Source: Saprolegnia diclina VS20 (lineage: Eukaryota > Oomycota > Saprolegniomycetes > Saprolegniales > Saprolegniaceae). From it: a DNA stretch of 64,000 bases. Under the pieces are notes generated by a model. That model had not been told where the DNA came from. It did not search any database and saw only the letters and a program-made list of their open reading frames with translations. Location: positions 59,437 through 123,436 of the forward strand of contig NW_008246147.1 in NCBI RefSeq assembly GCF_000281045.1, in the 5' to 3' direction. The translations under genes and the position numbers were made by a program. Of the stretch, positions 53,836-63,649 are shown piece after piece. The stretch's first letter is position 1. Each line of letters begins with the position of its first letter.

Positions 53836-53904
53836 CCTACAATTGCGTCATCCCAATGTTCTTTTGTACATCTAGTGATCGATATCGTCTTGACGCTCTC
53901 GTTT

Positions 53905-53985
53905 GGTGTAGGATCATTGGCAAAGCGCAGAGCCTCTTCCCCATGGAGCCCCGGAGCTCGTTCATGCTGCCGCACCTTGAACGTC
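53905..53985 (+). pseudogene. Stray fragment of threonyl-tRNA synthetase intron 2 / exon 3
   Basis: About 80 bp starting TGTAGGATCATTGGCAAAGC and continuing through GAGCCCCGGAGCTCGTTCAT matches 51811-51893 of the tRNA-synthetase gene with a few mismatches and small gaps. It includes the last bases of the intron (GTAG), so it derives from genomic DNA and not from a spliced copy. It is non-coding here. Confidence 0.75.
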
Positions 53986-54394
53986 TCCTTCCTCCGTCCA
54001 TCAATGACGAGACCACGCGAACTCCGAGCCCTTTTGCCACCGCCTCAGCAAGCCACACGACAGGTGTTGGATCGACAGTTCAAGAAGGTACTAGGGCTCT
54101 CTATGCGCTTGGCGCAGGAGGCCTGTGGTGTGTTATACGGTTATACGACCATGTCTCGCGTGTGCAGTGAGCGTCCCTATGTTGATTTCGAGGCAGGCGC
54201 AATGATTTCATCAAGGCTCGTGCTCTGCGTCCAACTCTTTCACGAGCTACTTCGACGTGAATGCATTGACCACCAAAGATGGTGCGCTAACATGACGCCC
54301 AAACGTCCTATCAGCTAAATTTGACCGAACTATTTCAAGGTGTCGGGGACCACAAAGACACTTGGTGCCCAAGTCAGCTCGGCATCTCACACCG

Positions 54395-56233
54395 ATGCAT
54401 CCAGCCTCGGCACGGATGCCGCACACGGCAGAGCCATTGCAAGTCGCAGTAGCTGCGCCACTTTGTTCTCCGATTGCAGAGGATGCAGTCATCGTTGACA
54501 TGTCGTCACCACCAGCCTCTCAACCAGAGATGCCAGAAAGTCCGCCCAATCACTTGATCGGTGCCGAGTACGGCTCGCTGCGCGTCTTTCTCCGGCTCGT
54601 TCCAGTGCCGGCGCCCATGCGACTGCAACTGCTTCTCGATGCTGCGAGAGACCTCGCATCGACGCACGACCACGGCGCGTTTCACGGCGACGTGTCATGT
54701 GCGGCCATTGGCGTCAGTGATGCGGTCGGCGGCGGCTACGTGGCGCATCTGGCCACCCATCGCAACATCGACACCCAAGACACGACGAGTCTGGCGGACG
54801 AACAGGCAATTGACGTCCGCAGCTTTGGTTTGTGTCTCATTGAAGCCTACCATGGCGTGGTCGGCGCGAATTTCGGTGACCGCCGGCCGGACGCGATGCC
54901 GGTGGCTCTCTGGACATTGGCCAGCGACTTGTCTCAGTCGCCAACAAGTGAAAGACGCACCATGATGGATGTCGTTACGGCGCTCGAAGCGATGGTCCAG
55001 CAGACGCAAGCACCAACTGCTCTACGCGTTGAGGATGCTGAAGCCAAAACGAACGACACGGATACCATGACGTTGGCCAAGCGTCGTCGCGCCCATCGCT
55101 GTGCCCTTCTCGCGGCACTGGTACTGGCGCTCGTTGCTAGCGCTGTTTGTGTCGCTCTGATCCCGTCATGGGATAGCCAAGCAGACAACTCTGGGACAGA
55201 CAATTCGACGGCGACATCGACGCCGACACCAACACCGACAACGACAACGACACCAACGACAACGACACCGACACCAACGACAATCACGCTGACCGACCAC
55301 TCGTACACTGTCTCGACGTATGCTGGCAGCACCCTCATCACATCATTTGTGTACCCTCCGTTGGGTATCGCGGGCAATGCAACGTACCTCTACGTCGCCG
55401 ACACCCCCACGTCGATCATGCGCATCGATCGATCGAGCAGTACGTGGACGACCATCGCTGGCAGCTCGACCAGCGGCTTTACCGACGGCGCCGGCTCGAG
55501 CGCCGCTTTCAATGGTATTCAAGGCATCGCGCTGTCGCCCGACGGCACATTGTATGTGGCCGACTCCAACAACAATGCTGTCCGCGCGGTCGATGCCGTC
55601 GGTGTCGTCACGACGGTTGCGGGCACGGGGGTCATGGGCAGTGCCGATGGGAGCGTCAGCACTGCCATGTTTTACATGCCAAAAAGCGTTGCTGTTGCCT
55701 CGAGCAAGGTCCTCGTTGCCGACACGTACAACTACAACGTGCGATCGATCGCCGCCGGTGTCGTCTCGACGTTCTCGGGCTCGGGCGTCTCGGGCCAAGC
55801 GTCGGGACTCTCGCCAACGTATAATCATCCCGCTGGGATCGCGGTGGCACCGTCGGGTATCGTCTACGTCACGGACAGCAACATGGTGCGCAAGATTGCT
55901 CTTGACGGCAGCGTCACCAACATTGGGAGCAGCACGGCCGGCCACAACGACGGCATCGGCGCCAGCGCTGCCTTTGACAGCCCAATCGGCGTCGCTGTTG
56001 ACGTGGACGGTATTGTTTATGTCATCGACACTGGCAACCACTGCATCCGCGCGATCGATGCCAATGATAACGTCATCACGATCGCCGGTGTTCCTGGCAC
56101 CAGCGGCGCACAAGACGGGGCAGGCAGTACCGCCACGTTCAGCGGGCCCCAGTTCATTTGGATCGACGCGTCCGGAGCTCTTTACGTCACAGATGCCATG
56201 AACTTTAGCATTCGGCGGCTCGCGTATACCTAG
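54395..56233 (+). CDS. Pseudokinase - TM - NHL propeller membrane protein, copy 1 (612 aa)
   Basis: Single exon; likely start ATG 54395 (MHPASARMPHTAEP), although ATG 54500 (MSSPPAS) is possible. Residues about 55-215 look like the C-lobe of a protein kinase that has lost its active site: YGSLRVFLRLV, LLDAARDLASTHDHG, then HGDVS where HRDxxxxN is expected, no DFG, then DVRSFGLCLIEAYHG and a final helix with SERRTMMDVVTALEAM. A basic stop (KRRRAHR) precedes one TM helix (ALLAALVLALVASAVCVALI, residues 235-260). A Thr/Pro-rich stalk leads to about five NHL-type propeller blades (ADSNNNAVRAVDAVGVVTTV, DTGNHCIRAIDANDNVITIA). With no signal peptide and basic residues before the TM, type II topology is likely: pseudokinase inside, propeller outside. 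Confidence 0.75.
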   Translation: MHPASARMPHTAEPLQVAVAAPLCSPIAEDAVIVDMSSPPASQPEMPESPPNHLIGAEYGSLRVFLRLVPVPAPMRLQLLLDAARDLASTHDHGAFHGDVSCAAIGVSDAVGGGYVAHLATHRNIDTQDTTSLADEQAIDVRSFGLCLIEAYHGVVGANFGDRRPDAMPVALWTLASDLSQSPTSERRTMMDVVTALEAMVQQTQAPTALRVEDAEAKTNDTDTMTLAKRRRAHRCALLAALVLALVASAVCVALIPSWDSQADNSGTDNSTATSTPTPTPTTTTTPTTTTPTPTTITLTDHSYTVSTYAGSTLITSFVYPPLGIAGNATYLYVADTPTSIMRIDRSSSTWTTIAGSSTSGFTDGAGSSAAFNGIQGIALSPDGTLYVADSNNNAVRAVDAVGVVTTVAGTGVMGSADGSVSTAMFYMPKSVAVASSKVLVADTYNYNVRSIAAGVVSTFSGSGVSGQASGLSPTYNHPAGIAVAPSGIVYVTDSNMVRKIALDGSVTNIGSSTAGHNDGIGASAAFDSPIGVAVDVDGIVYVIDTGNHCIRAIDANDNVITIAGVPGTSGAQDGAGSTATFSGPQFIWIDASGALYVTDAMNFSIRRLAYT

Positions 56234-56513
56234 CCCTCCCATCGTAACTTTATAACTCGCCTCTCACAAACCATCGAAATGCATGTTATGCGTGCATCGA
56301 GGCCAACTTTGATGCACACAGCCTCGAGGGCAGCAAGACAAGGCATGCCAAAGGGGCCAAACTTCTCGACTTTGAAAGACGATATTTGAAAAACATCGAC
56401 GTCCGAAGCCGAAAAAACCGAGCACCGAAAGCTCCACGCGTTTCTATTTCGAGGTGGAATCATCCTTTTTGCAGCGCCCACGTACACTGCACCCACCCTG
56501 TCGTTTGGCTGCA

Positions 56514-58298
56514 ATGTCCACTGCCGAAACACTGGCGACCGGCGACGCTCCCGGCGACCCCGCGTCCAGTCGCCTCGAGGCAGCGCCCGATTGCGTGAGC
56601 GTCGACCTACATACCTCCCACGCATTGGTTCCCCCCAAGCACCAACCAAGCAACACAAGAAACGCTGAGTATGGCTCGCTGCGCGTCTTTCTCCGGCTCG
56701 TTCAAGTGTCACCGCCAATGCGACTCCAGCTACTCCTCGATGCCGCCAAAGACCTCGCGTCGACGCACGACCAAGGTTTGTTTCACGGTGACGTGTCATG
56801 TGCAACGATTGGTGTCTGCGATGCGATCGGTGGCGGCTATAAGGCCAGCCTGAGTGCCCCCCGTGACCTCCAGATCGAGGACAAGATGCGTCTGGCCGAT
56901 GCGCAGACCGCCGATCTGTGTGCGTTTGGCAGTTGTCTGATCGAAGCCTTCCGTGGTTTGGTCGACGCGAAAATGGATCTCAGTGACCGCAGGCCCGAGA
57001 CGATGCCCGTGGATCTCTGGACGCTGGCCAATGGCTTGACTTGTCCGCCACTCTCAGAGCGAAAATCGATCGCCAATGTCATCGTCACACTCGATGCAAT
57101 GGTCCAGCAGACCCAAACACGAACGACGTACATCTTGGACGACGTCAGCACTGGGAAGGACAGTGCTGCGCCAAGACGACAGCGTCGCAAGAGGCTCTAT
57201 GGCCTTGGGCTATTGGTCGCTGCTCTTATTTGCATCATTGGACTCTGCGTTGCGTTCATCCCGTCGTCGAACGAAGCGACATCAACCTCGAACGCGCCGG
57301 CGCCCACGACGTCGACTGTGACGACACCCACGCCGACGCCTGCGTCGACACCGCCACCGGTCGCCAACCGATCGTACACCGTGTCAACGTTTGTAGGCAA
57401 TGGCGTCATCACCAATTTTACTTCGCTAGCGAGCCTCACTGGCGACGCATATTCACTGTTCGTCGCCGACAGTTCAAGTTCCATCATGCGCATCGATCTC
57501 GCCAGCAATAAACTGACGCCGTTGGCAGGCTCGGCAAGCTCGACGGGGTTTCTCAACGGCGTCAACGCAAGCGCACGCTTTTCGTACATTGGCGGCCTCG
57601 CGCACGCTTCCGACGGAACGCTGCTCGTGGCCGACGCTGGTAACAACGCTGTGCGCACGGTGGACCCGAACGGTGTCGTCGCCACCTTGGCTGGTACCGG
57701 TGCCACGGGCAGTGCTGACGGTAGCGCTAGTGCCGCCACGTTTTATGGACCAATGGGCATTGCCGTTGGCACCAACCGTGTTCTTGTCGCCGACGCGTAC
57801 AACGCCAAAGTGCGGTCGATCAGCGCCGGCACTGTCTCAACGTTCTCGGGGCCCGGCGCCGTTGGTTTAGCATCGATACCAACCTACAATTACCCGCTTG
57901 GGGTTGCACAGGCGCCGTCGGGTGTTGTGTATGTCACGGACGGCAACCTCGTACGCAAGATTGGTCTCGACGGCAGCGTCACCGACATTGGCAGTGGCAC
58001 GGCGGGCCACGCCGACGGCCACGGTGCGAGCGCCGCCTTCAACGAACCCAATGGTATTGTGGCCGACTCCGATGGCATTGTGTACGTGGTCGACGGCCTC
58101 AACCATTGTATCCGCGCGATCGATACCGATGATAACGTCATCACGATCGCGGGGACGCCCGGCGTCTCCGGTGACGTCAACGGCGCGGGCAACTCCGCCA
58201 CGTTCAACTATCCCACGTACATTTATGTCGATGCATCCGGCGCTCTCTACGTCACGGACTCCGTCAGCTTGAGCGTGCGACGGCTCGTGTATACCTAA
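56514..58298 (+). CDS. Pseudokinase - TM - NHL propeller membrane protein, copy 2 (594 aa)
   Basis: Single exon, ATG 56514 (MSTAETLATGDAPGD). It has the same architecture as the gene at 54395, 280 bp upstream, and is clearly its paralogue: EYGSLRVFLRLVQVSPPMRL, HDQGLFHGDVSCATIGVCDA, DLCAFGSCLIEAFRGLVDAK, basic KRLYG followed by a TM helix (LGLLVAALICIIGLCVAFIP, about residues 228-250), a Thr/Pro/Ser stalk, and NHL blades (ADAGNNAVRTVDPNGVVATL; VDGLNHCIRAIDTDDNVITI). The kinase-like part again lacks the catalytic Asp context and DFG. The stretches before the kinase lobe differ between copies, while the propeller ends (LYVTDSVSLSVRRLVYT) are conserved. The function is unknown. A receptor-like surface protein signalling through a pseudokinase is my inference. 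Confidence 0.75.
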   Translation: MSTAETLATGDAPGDPASSRLEAAPDCVSVDLHTSHALVPPKHQPSNTRNAEYGSLRVFLRLVQVSPPMRLQLLLDAAKDLASTHDQGLFHGDVSCATIGVCDAIGGGYKASLSAPRDLQIEDKMRLADAQTADLCAFGSCLIEAFRGLVDAKMDLSDRRPETMPVDLWTLANGLTCPPLSERKSIANVIVTLDAMVQQTQTRTTYILDDVSTGKDSAAPRRQRRKRLYGLGLLVAALICIIGLCVAFIPSSNEATSTSNAPAPTTSTVTTPTPTPASTPPPVANRSYTVSTFVGNGVITNFTSLASLTGDAYSLFVADSSSSIMRIDLASNKLTPLAGSASSTGFLNGVNASARFSYIGGLAHASDGTLLVADAGNNAVRTVDPNGVVATLAGTGATGSADGSASAATFYGPMGIAVGTNRVLVADAYNAKVRSISAGTVSTFSGPGAVGLASIPTYNYPLGVAQAPSGVVYVTDGNLVRKIGLDGSVTDIGSGTAGHADGHGASAAFNEPNGIVADSDGIVYVVDGLNHCIRAIDTDDNVITIAGTPGVSGDVNGAGNSATFNYPTYIYVDASGALYVTDSVSLSVRRLVYT

Positions 58299-58342
58299 AT
58301 ATTCACAACGTTGCGTCTCCATAGCGAACGCTCAATAATGTT

Positions 58343-58726
58343 GTCGTGGCAGTGGATACGGGTACCGACCAGGTACAGTATACGACATTTTCTGCCCGTG
58401 TACCTACCGATGTTTTTCCCACGGCTGGTCGCGCTGACGGCAACGGTGCGAGCGCCACGTTCGACAGCCCCTCCGACCTCGCCGTCGATGTCGATGGTGT
58501 CGTGTACGTTGCTGACAGCGGCAACCACTGCATTCGCGTGATCGCCACGAGCGACAACGTGTTTACGATTGTGGGGATTCCTCGTACGGCTGGCACCGAT
58601 GACGGATCTGGCAGCGACGCCACGTTTGACAATCCCAGGGGCATCTTTGTCGATGCGTCCGGAGTCGTGTTTGTCATCGATGCGGCGAGAACCGGGCTTC
58701 GACGCATCTCATATACGAGTCTTTGA
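58343..58726 (+). pseudogene. C-terminal NHL fragment, third family copy
   Basis: An open frame ending in TGA at 58724-58726 reads GASATFDSPSDLAVDVDGVV, YVADSGNHCIRVIATSDNVF and GIFVDASGVVFVIDAARTGL, matching the last two blades and the end of the two intact genes. No kinase lobe, TM helix or stalk precedes it. It starts abruptly 45 bp after the stop of copy 2, so a tandem duplication was truncated at its 5' side. Confidence 0.75.
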
Positions 58727-59041
58727 TGCGTTGTACACTTTTGTGATCACGCGATTCGACGGCGTGTTTTGGGTGTTTGCACTGAAGGGGCAATGATGGA
58801 GTTCAAGGAACCCTACTTGAACGCGGTGGGATCGTCTGCAAGACGTTTGGCATTCTCTCCAAAGCGAATTCTGCGATACCACCCATCAAATCCGCACATT
58901 TTCCGTCTGCAAAGACTATGGTTTGAGACACGGGAATGTTCCCGTGGTTTCAGAAGACTCGACAAGCCCACAGCTTTAATGTAATTGGACAATACGTTTC
59001 CTGTTAATACAGCGTCCACAGCGTATGCGTCCGATGATAAG
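58727..59041. other. Intergenic, nothing recognised
   Basis: About 315 bp between the NHL fragment and the 3' end of the kelch gene; no gene or clear element was seen. Confidence 0.45.
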
Positions 59042-60420
59042 CTAACCGGAAGGTGTGGGGAGATCTGCGACGACCAGTTCGTTCATCGATCGATTGCCGT
59101 CCCAGCCGCCAAAGAGGAAGAGATGCGAGCCCACGACCGCCGCGCTGTGTCCGTACCGGTTCGTGACGTGGCAGCCCTCCGAGATGGGCTGCGACCACAC
59201 CATCGCATCGCAGTCGATCGCGTGGACGTATTTGGAGACCCCGAGGAGCCGGCGGTAGTCGACGGGCTGCGCGTCGTACCCGCTTTGCAACCGCTACCCA
59301 TCATCAGCGTCATCGTGAAGTAGAAAAGAGAAAACCTCTTCGCGCGCCAGCGCTTTGGCCGTCGCCCGCACGGCCTTGTCTCCCATGTAGATCGGACTGC
59401 GCTCCGTGCCCGACCAGCCGCCAACAATGTATAGCGTGCGACCGACCAATGTCATAGTGTGGCTAAACGTCGGGATTGGCTGGTCACCGGTGACGCGCGG
59501 TCGCATCCACGACATGGTCTCCGTATCCAAAGTGTACAAGTCGTTGAAATACTCGACGCGGACTTCTGGCACCATTTTGACCGATTGCCTATATATATGG
59601 ACATTAACAAGATATGGTCATCGGGAAGTGTACCCGCCGTAGAGGACGATGCGGCCATCGTCGAGCAGTGCCATCGAGTGGCCATACCGAGCCGTCGGCG
59701 GAGTCCCCGCCACCTGGGGCTGGAGCCACGCAAATGTCTCCGTGTCAAAGACCCAAAGATCTTTAAACGTCTTGCTTTGTCCGTCCCATCTAGCATAGTT
59801 ATGGTCAATATTGTCTCTCAAATTGTCCATCAAATACCCGCCAAAGAAGACGAGCTTGGTACCGACGGCCAAGTCCGAGTGACCAAACCGCTCGGGGGGC
59901 GATTCGGTGGTCCAGTTGACGACGTACCAGTGCCACGTCTCGAGGTCGAGGTAGTACATGTCTCTATAGACCTTTCCCTTGTCGCCTTTGCCGCCAAAGA
60001 CAAACATCTTGGCGCCTAATGAAGTCGTTCAATAAGACAATAAGATTAGAAGATGCATCGTAGAAAAAGGAGTGTACCGACAAGCGTGGCCGAGTGGCTG
60101 TAGCGCGGCGCGGGTGGCTTGCCTTCGCACTTGACTTGCGACCACGCCGACGTCTCAAGGTCGAGGACCCATACTTCATCAAGGTACACAAACCCGGCTT
60201 CGCCACCAAAATAATGACCCCCAAAGAGCACGAGCTGCTGGCCTGCAAGCAGCATCGACTGACCACCTCGGGCCGATGGCGGAAAGCCGTCCATCGGTGG
60301 CATCGACCACGACATGACGGCGCCGTCATTCAATACTGGCGACGCCGGGTCGCTGCTCTCGGGCGACTGCGGCATGGCTCCGGCCCAACTGTTGAGAGTT
60401 TCAAGTGAAACCCTCCGCAT
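59042..60420 (-). CDS. Kelch-repeat protein
   Basis: Four exons give 409 residues: 60420-60078, 60015-59634, 59588-59336 and 59293-59042. Introns are 62, 45 and 42 nt and the CDS is a multiple of three. About six kelch units are visible, each with a Gly-Gly pair and a later Tyr...Trp: LVLFGGHYFGGEAGFVYLDE with VWVLDLETSAWSQV; KMFVFGGKGDKGKVYRDMYY with LETWHWYVV; KLVFFGGYLMDNL with LWVFDTETFAWLQP; RIVLYGGQSVKMVPEVRVEY; TLYIVGGWSGTERSPIYMGD; HLFLFGGWDGNRSMNELVVA. There is no BTB, F-box or TM segment; it may be a partner-binding propeller. The start at 60420 (MRRVSLETLNSWAGAMPQS) is the most upstream ATG; the Met at residue 16 is also possible. Confidence 0.85.
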
Positions 60421-60514
60421 CGAAAATCGACGTGAAAATCTCTACGAATATAGTAAGAGGCATTCCCATCCATGGCGTTGACGATCTCCGTGTTATGGAT
60501 AATTGCTTATAGTC

Positions 60515-63462
60515 TTATTGCTCGTTAGGTTGATGCTCTTTTTCCTCCGTCGCCGGCGGCGCAGTGAACGCGAGGTCCCACAACATTTTCTCAAGGAACG
60601 CGTGCATCGCTCGTCGGTCGATTTGGACCTCCATGCGGCGTATCTACACGTAACATAAAATGTAGTCGAGCGATTGAAACATCCATCAGGTGCTCGTACC
60701 ATGGTCGGAACCGGGCGGGCACCCGTGTGGTGGACGCTGGCTGCAAAGTCGGCCCCGGACGTCGCGTCGTCGATGCGGAAGCACGTGATCTTGCCTTTGA
60801 TTAGCCCAAGGATGCGGTCATGCGCAGCGCTTAATGAGACCATGGATTCTTTGAGCGGCGTCGAGCTCACGGGCGTGCCAGTCCAGAGCGAGTACACAAA
60901 CAAAATGCCTTCGTACGAGACGAGTGCATAGTCCATCGGGAGCCCTTCGACCGGTGGCAGCAGCGCGAATTCGGTCGGTGGTCGCAAACGCGGGAGTAAG
61001 ATCTCGATGGGTTCGAGCAAAAGGTCTGGTAGCGACAGCTGCAAAATCTGCGGCTGGAGTGCGCCGCCGACGAGAAGCGCGAGGTGGGTGGCCGTCGATG
61101 TGATCGCTGCCGCGTGTATGGTGGCACTTAGGTTCACAGTGGCAGATGGCACCCACCAGCCAAAGCCCGTGCGATACTGCGGTGTCATCGTCCAGAAGCA
61201 CACGACGCCGGCGACGTCGGCACTCACAAGGTCCGTGCCCCGGTGTCCGAGATACGTAATCGGGCTGTTGTGCCCATGGAAAAAGTCCCGTGCGTCGGTC
61301 GACGCAGGTCGAAGCAGTCGACGAAGCTGAAGCCGGATGATGGCGCCATCTTTTGTCCCTACAACGGCGCTCGTGGGGGCGCCGACGACTGAGACCGACG
61401 GCAAAATGTGACCAAGGACCACGTCGTCGACGGTGTAGCTTGGCCGAGCAACGTCGTCTTTCGTGATCGTTGCAACGGTGCGGGCACCCGCAGTGTTGAG
61501 AGACAGCAAATCAGTGTGTTTCTTCTGGACCGTCAAAAGATACCCCGGCACCAACCCAATCTCCAGGTGGGCGATCGGGTTCGAACCCGGGACCTCGCGC
61601 ACAACGACGTTGGTAGTGATATCGACGATGCTCACGTCGCCTTTGGCGCCGACAACGTACACGTGTCGTCCACGCGCATAAATGTGAGCAATGCTGTGGC
61701 GCAATGTCGCGCTGATGACAACGGGCGCCAGGCGCACATGTTTCCAGTACGCTCGCTGCACCGTCACCTACCATATACACCGGTGTACAGCTCCTCTTTA
61801 GCAATGAAAAAGAGTATTCGTACCATCGTCTGGTCTGGTGGCACGATGCGGCGCTTGGCAATGTCTATTGGCGTCGGGAGCTCTGTATAAACTTGTAGCG
61901 TCGCTGGTTTCATCGACAACACCGCGGTGGGTGGCGGGGGTGGTCTCGGTTGCAGCACCGATGCTACAAGGATGACGCTAGTCGAAACCTCGAGGTCTTG
62001 GCGACGCCGGCGCGTCTGGAGCTCGTCGAATGCACTCGACACCGCATCGTTTTGGTCGGGCGGACAGAGCACGCGTTGTAGCGCCGTGAGCAGCAGACTA
62101 CGGACGCCGTGTTGCGCCGCAGAAGCTTCGGACCACAGATCCAAGATCGTACTGTGGACAACATCGTCCTACACGACATTGATGTTTTGATAGAAATGAC
62201 AAAGTATACCAAAAGAGCGTCGCGAACAAGGTGGACCGCACGCTGATATCGCTCTCGGCGCGCGACACGACGCAGATTCCGCCGCGTGTCCTTCCAGACG
62301 CACTGCTGCGCCAAGACGTTGGCTCTGACCAGCGGCGCTGGTAGCATCTCCAGAATCTGGTCGATCAGATCGCAGACCAAACTTTGCAAGAGCATTGTGG
62401 TTGGTGTCCTTGGCAGCGGTGACAGTGGGCGTAGAGGACTGGGCACTGGCGGTGCTGAGCTGGGTATGCTCTGAGCAATCGCTGCCAGCGTCGTATCCCC
62501 TAGTACATTTTCAGAATCCCACGTTTTCACCACAAGTGAGAGGTACCAGACGCGAGCCATTTCGTTGCGTCGTCGAGGACCTCGTCGATCGTGTCGACGT
62601 CAGCATCGGGCATCGCGATCTCGTCGGGCATATTTTTCAAAATCAATTCGACCGGCGGCGCGTGACCAAACTCAATCTCAACGAGAAAGTCAACGCCCTT
62701 GGACGCCAAGTAGTGAAGCTCGCGTTGCTTTTGCCGAAGGTCTTCTTCTTGTTTTTCCAGAGCAGCGCGGTCGGCGTTGAGCTGGCGAAGCTGGTCGTGA
62801 CGTCGGTGCGTCGCTTGCTCGTGCTCGATGCGTAGTCGACCTTCGCACTCGTTGGCAAAATGAACAGAATCTATGGCCGGCGACGTCTCGGCCACGATAT
62901 TGAATAAGGCGTCGTGTGGGAGCTGGCGCTCGAGCACCGACCCTTTTACGAGCAAGTGCTCAATTTTGCTGACGTCGTGCTGGCGTCGCCGCGAGCGCTC
63001 GGCATCAATGGCATTCAGCTGAACCATTGATGTTTGCTCCAGACGCTCCTAGTCAAATCAAGATATACTCGAGCGTTGAGGAGAGGATGAGTGCATGCAT
63101 ACCAAATGGTGTCGTTGGGTCTGCAGTTGCTCCAAGTCCAAACGCCGGCGCGCGGCTTCTTCGAGCTCGTGGCTCCTCGTGACGTGCCACGCTTCTCGCT
63201 GGAGCTCCAGTTGCTGCGCCATTTGCGACTGTACGTGGGCCTTCTTTGTGAGCAGTTGCGAGCGCAAGGTCTGGCGGGCGACCCGCGATGCAGCCACTTG
63301 AGCGTCGAGATCGCTGAGGGTACCGCGCAGGTCGACCGCCTTTTGCGTAAGTGCCGCCGCCTTTTGGCGCTGGTAGGCGTCGCGCGTCGCCTCAACGTGG
63401 CGTCGGTGGGCATCAAACTCGGCTTCGATCTGGCGGAGGCTCTCGTCCGAGAGCTCTTGCAT
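60515..63462 (-). CDS. Coiled-coil plus beta-propeller-like protein (897 aa), unknown
   Basis: Six exons: 63462-63103, 63048-62547, 62499-62210, 62168-61824, 61767-60700 and 60643-60515. Introns are 41-56 nt and the CDS is a multiple of three. The first ~290 residues are strongly charged coiled coil (MQELSDESLRQIEAEFDAHR; QLNADRAALEKQEEDLRQKQ). The middle is mixed (MLLQSLVCDLIDQILEMLPA, then NLRRVARRERYQRAVHLVRD). From about residue 490 the sequence has WD40-like beta units (IYARGRHVYVVGAKGDVSIV, GTDLVSADVAGVVCFWTMTP, DYALVSYEGILFVYSLWTGT). The end is LEKMLWDLAFTAPPATEEKE. No known family matches in my memory; an axonemal or centrosomal scaffold is possible but unproven. The start is the ATG at 63462; the frame is open to 63591 but only from GTG. 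Confidence 0.72.
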
Positions 63463-63499
63463 GTCGTTTCCACTGGCTAGCTGCACGCAACCGTATCCC

Positions 63500-63530
63500 C
63501 GACCCCTAGGCGGGTTAGGGTTATAGGTTC
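63500..63530. promoter_or_regulatory. Telo-box-like element (GGGTTAGGGTT)
   Basis: The reverse strand reads AACCCTAACCC about 45-60 bp upstream of the start codon at 63462, one and a half telomere-type repeats. Such telo-boxes occur in plant and fungal promoters of growth-related genes. The position in a promoter and the lack of longer repeats argue against a telomere scar. Confidence 0.35.
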
Positions 63531-63649
63531 CAGCCAGGCTCTTTTCTAGCTGCCCATAGCGTGCTAGAAAGCTCCGAGGAGAGTAGCGCACTTGGTTATG
63601 TCATGGGCCATGTAAAGATGTTTATAGATATGAAAAATCGCCAAATAAG

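Noticed and set aside
53353-54318. 321-codon forward ORF over the duplication graveyard
   Set aside because: Mostly a shadow of family fragments in mixed frames; only the short piece near 53770 matches the NHL proteins.
61560-61600. GGGTTCGAACCC, resembling a tRNA T-arm
   Set aside because: Lies inside the coding frame VREVPGSNPIAHLE of the coiled-coil gene; no acceptor, D-arm or anticodon arm around it.
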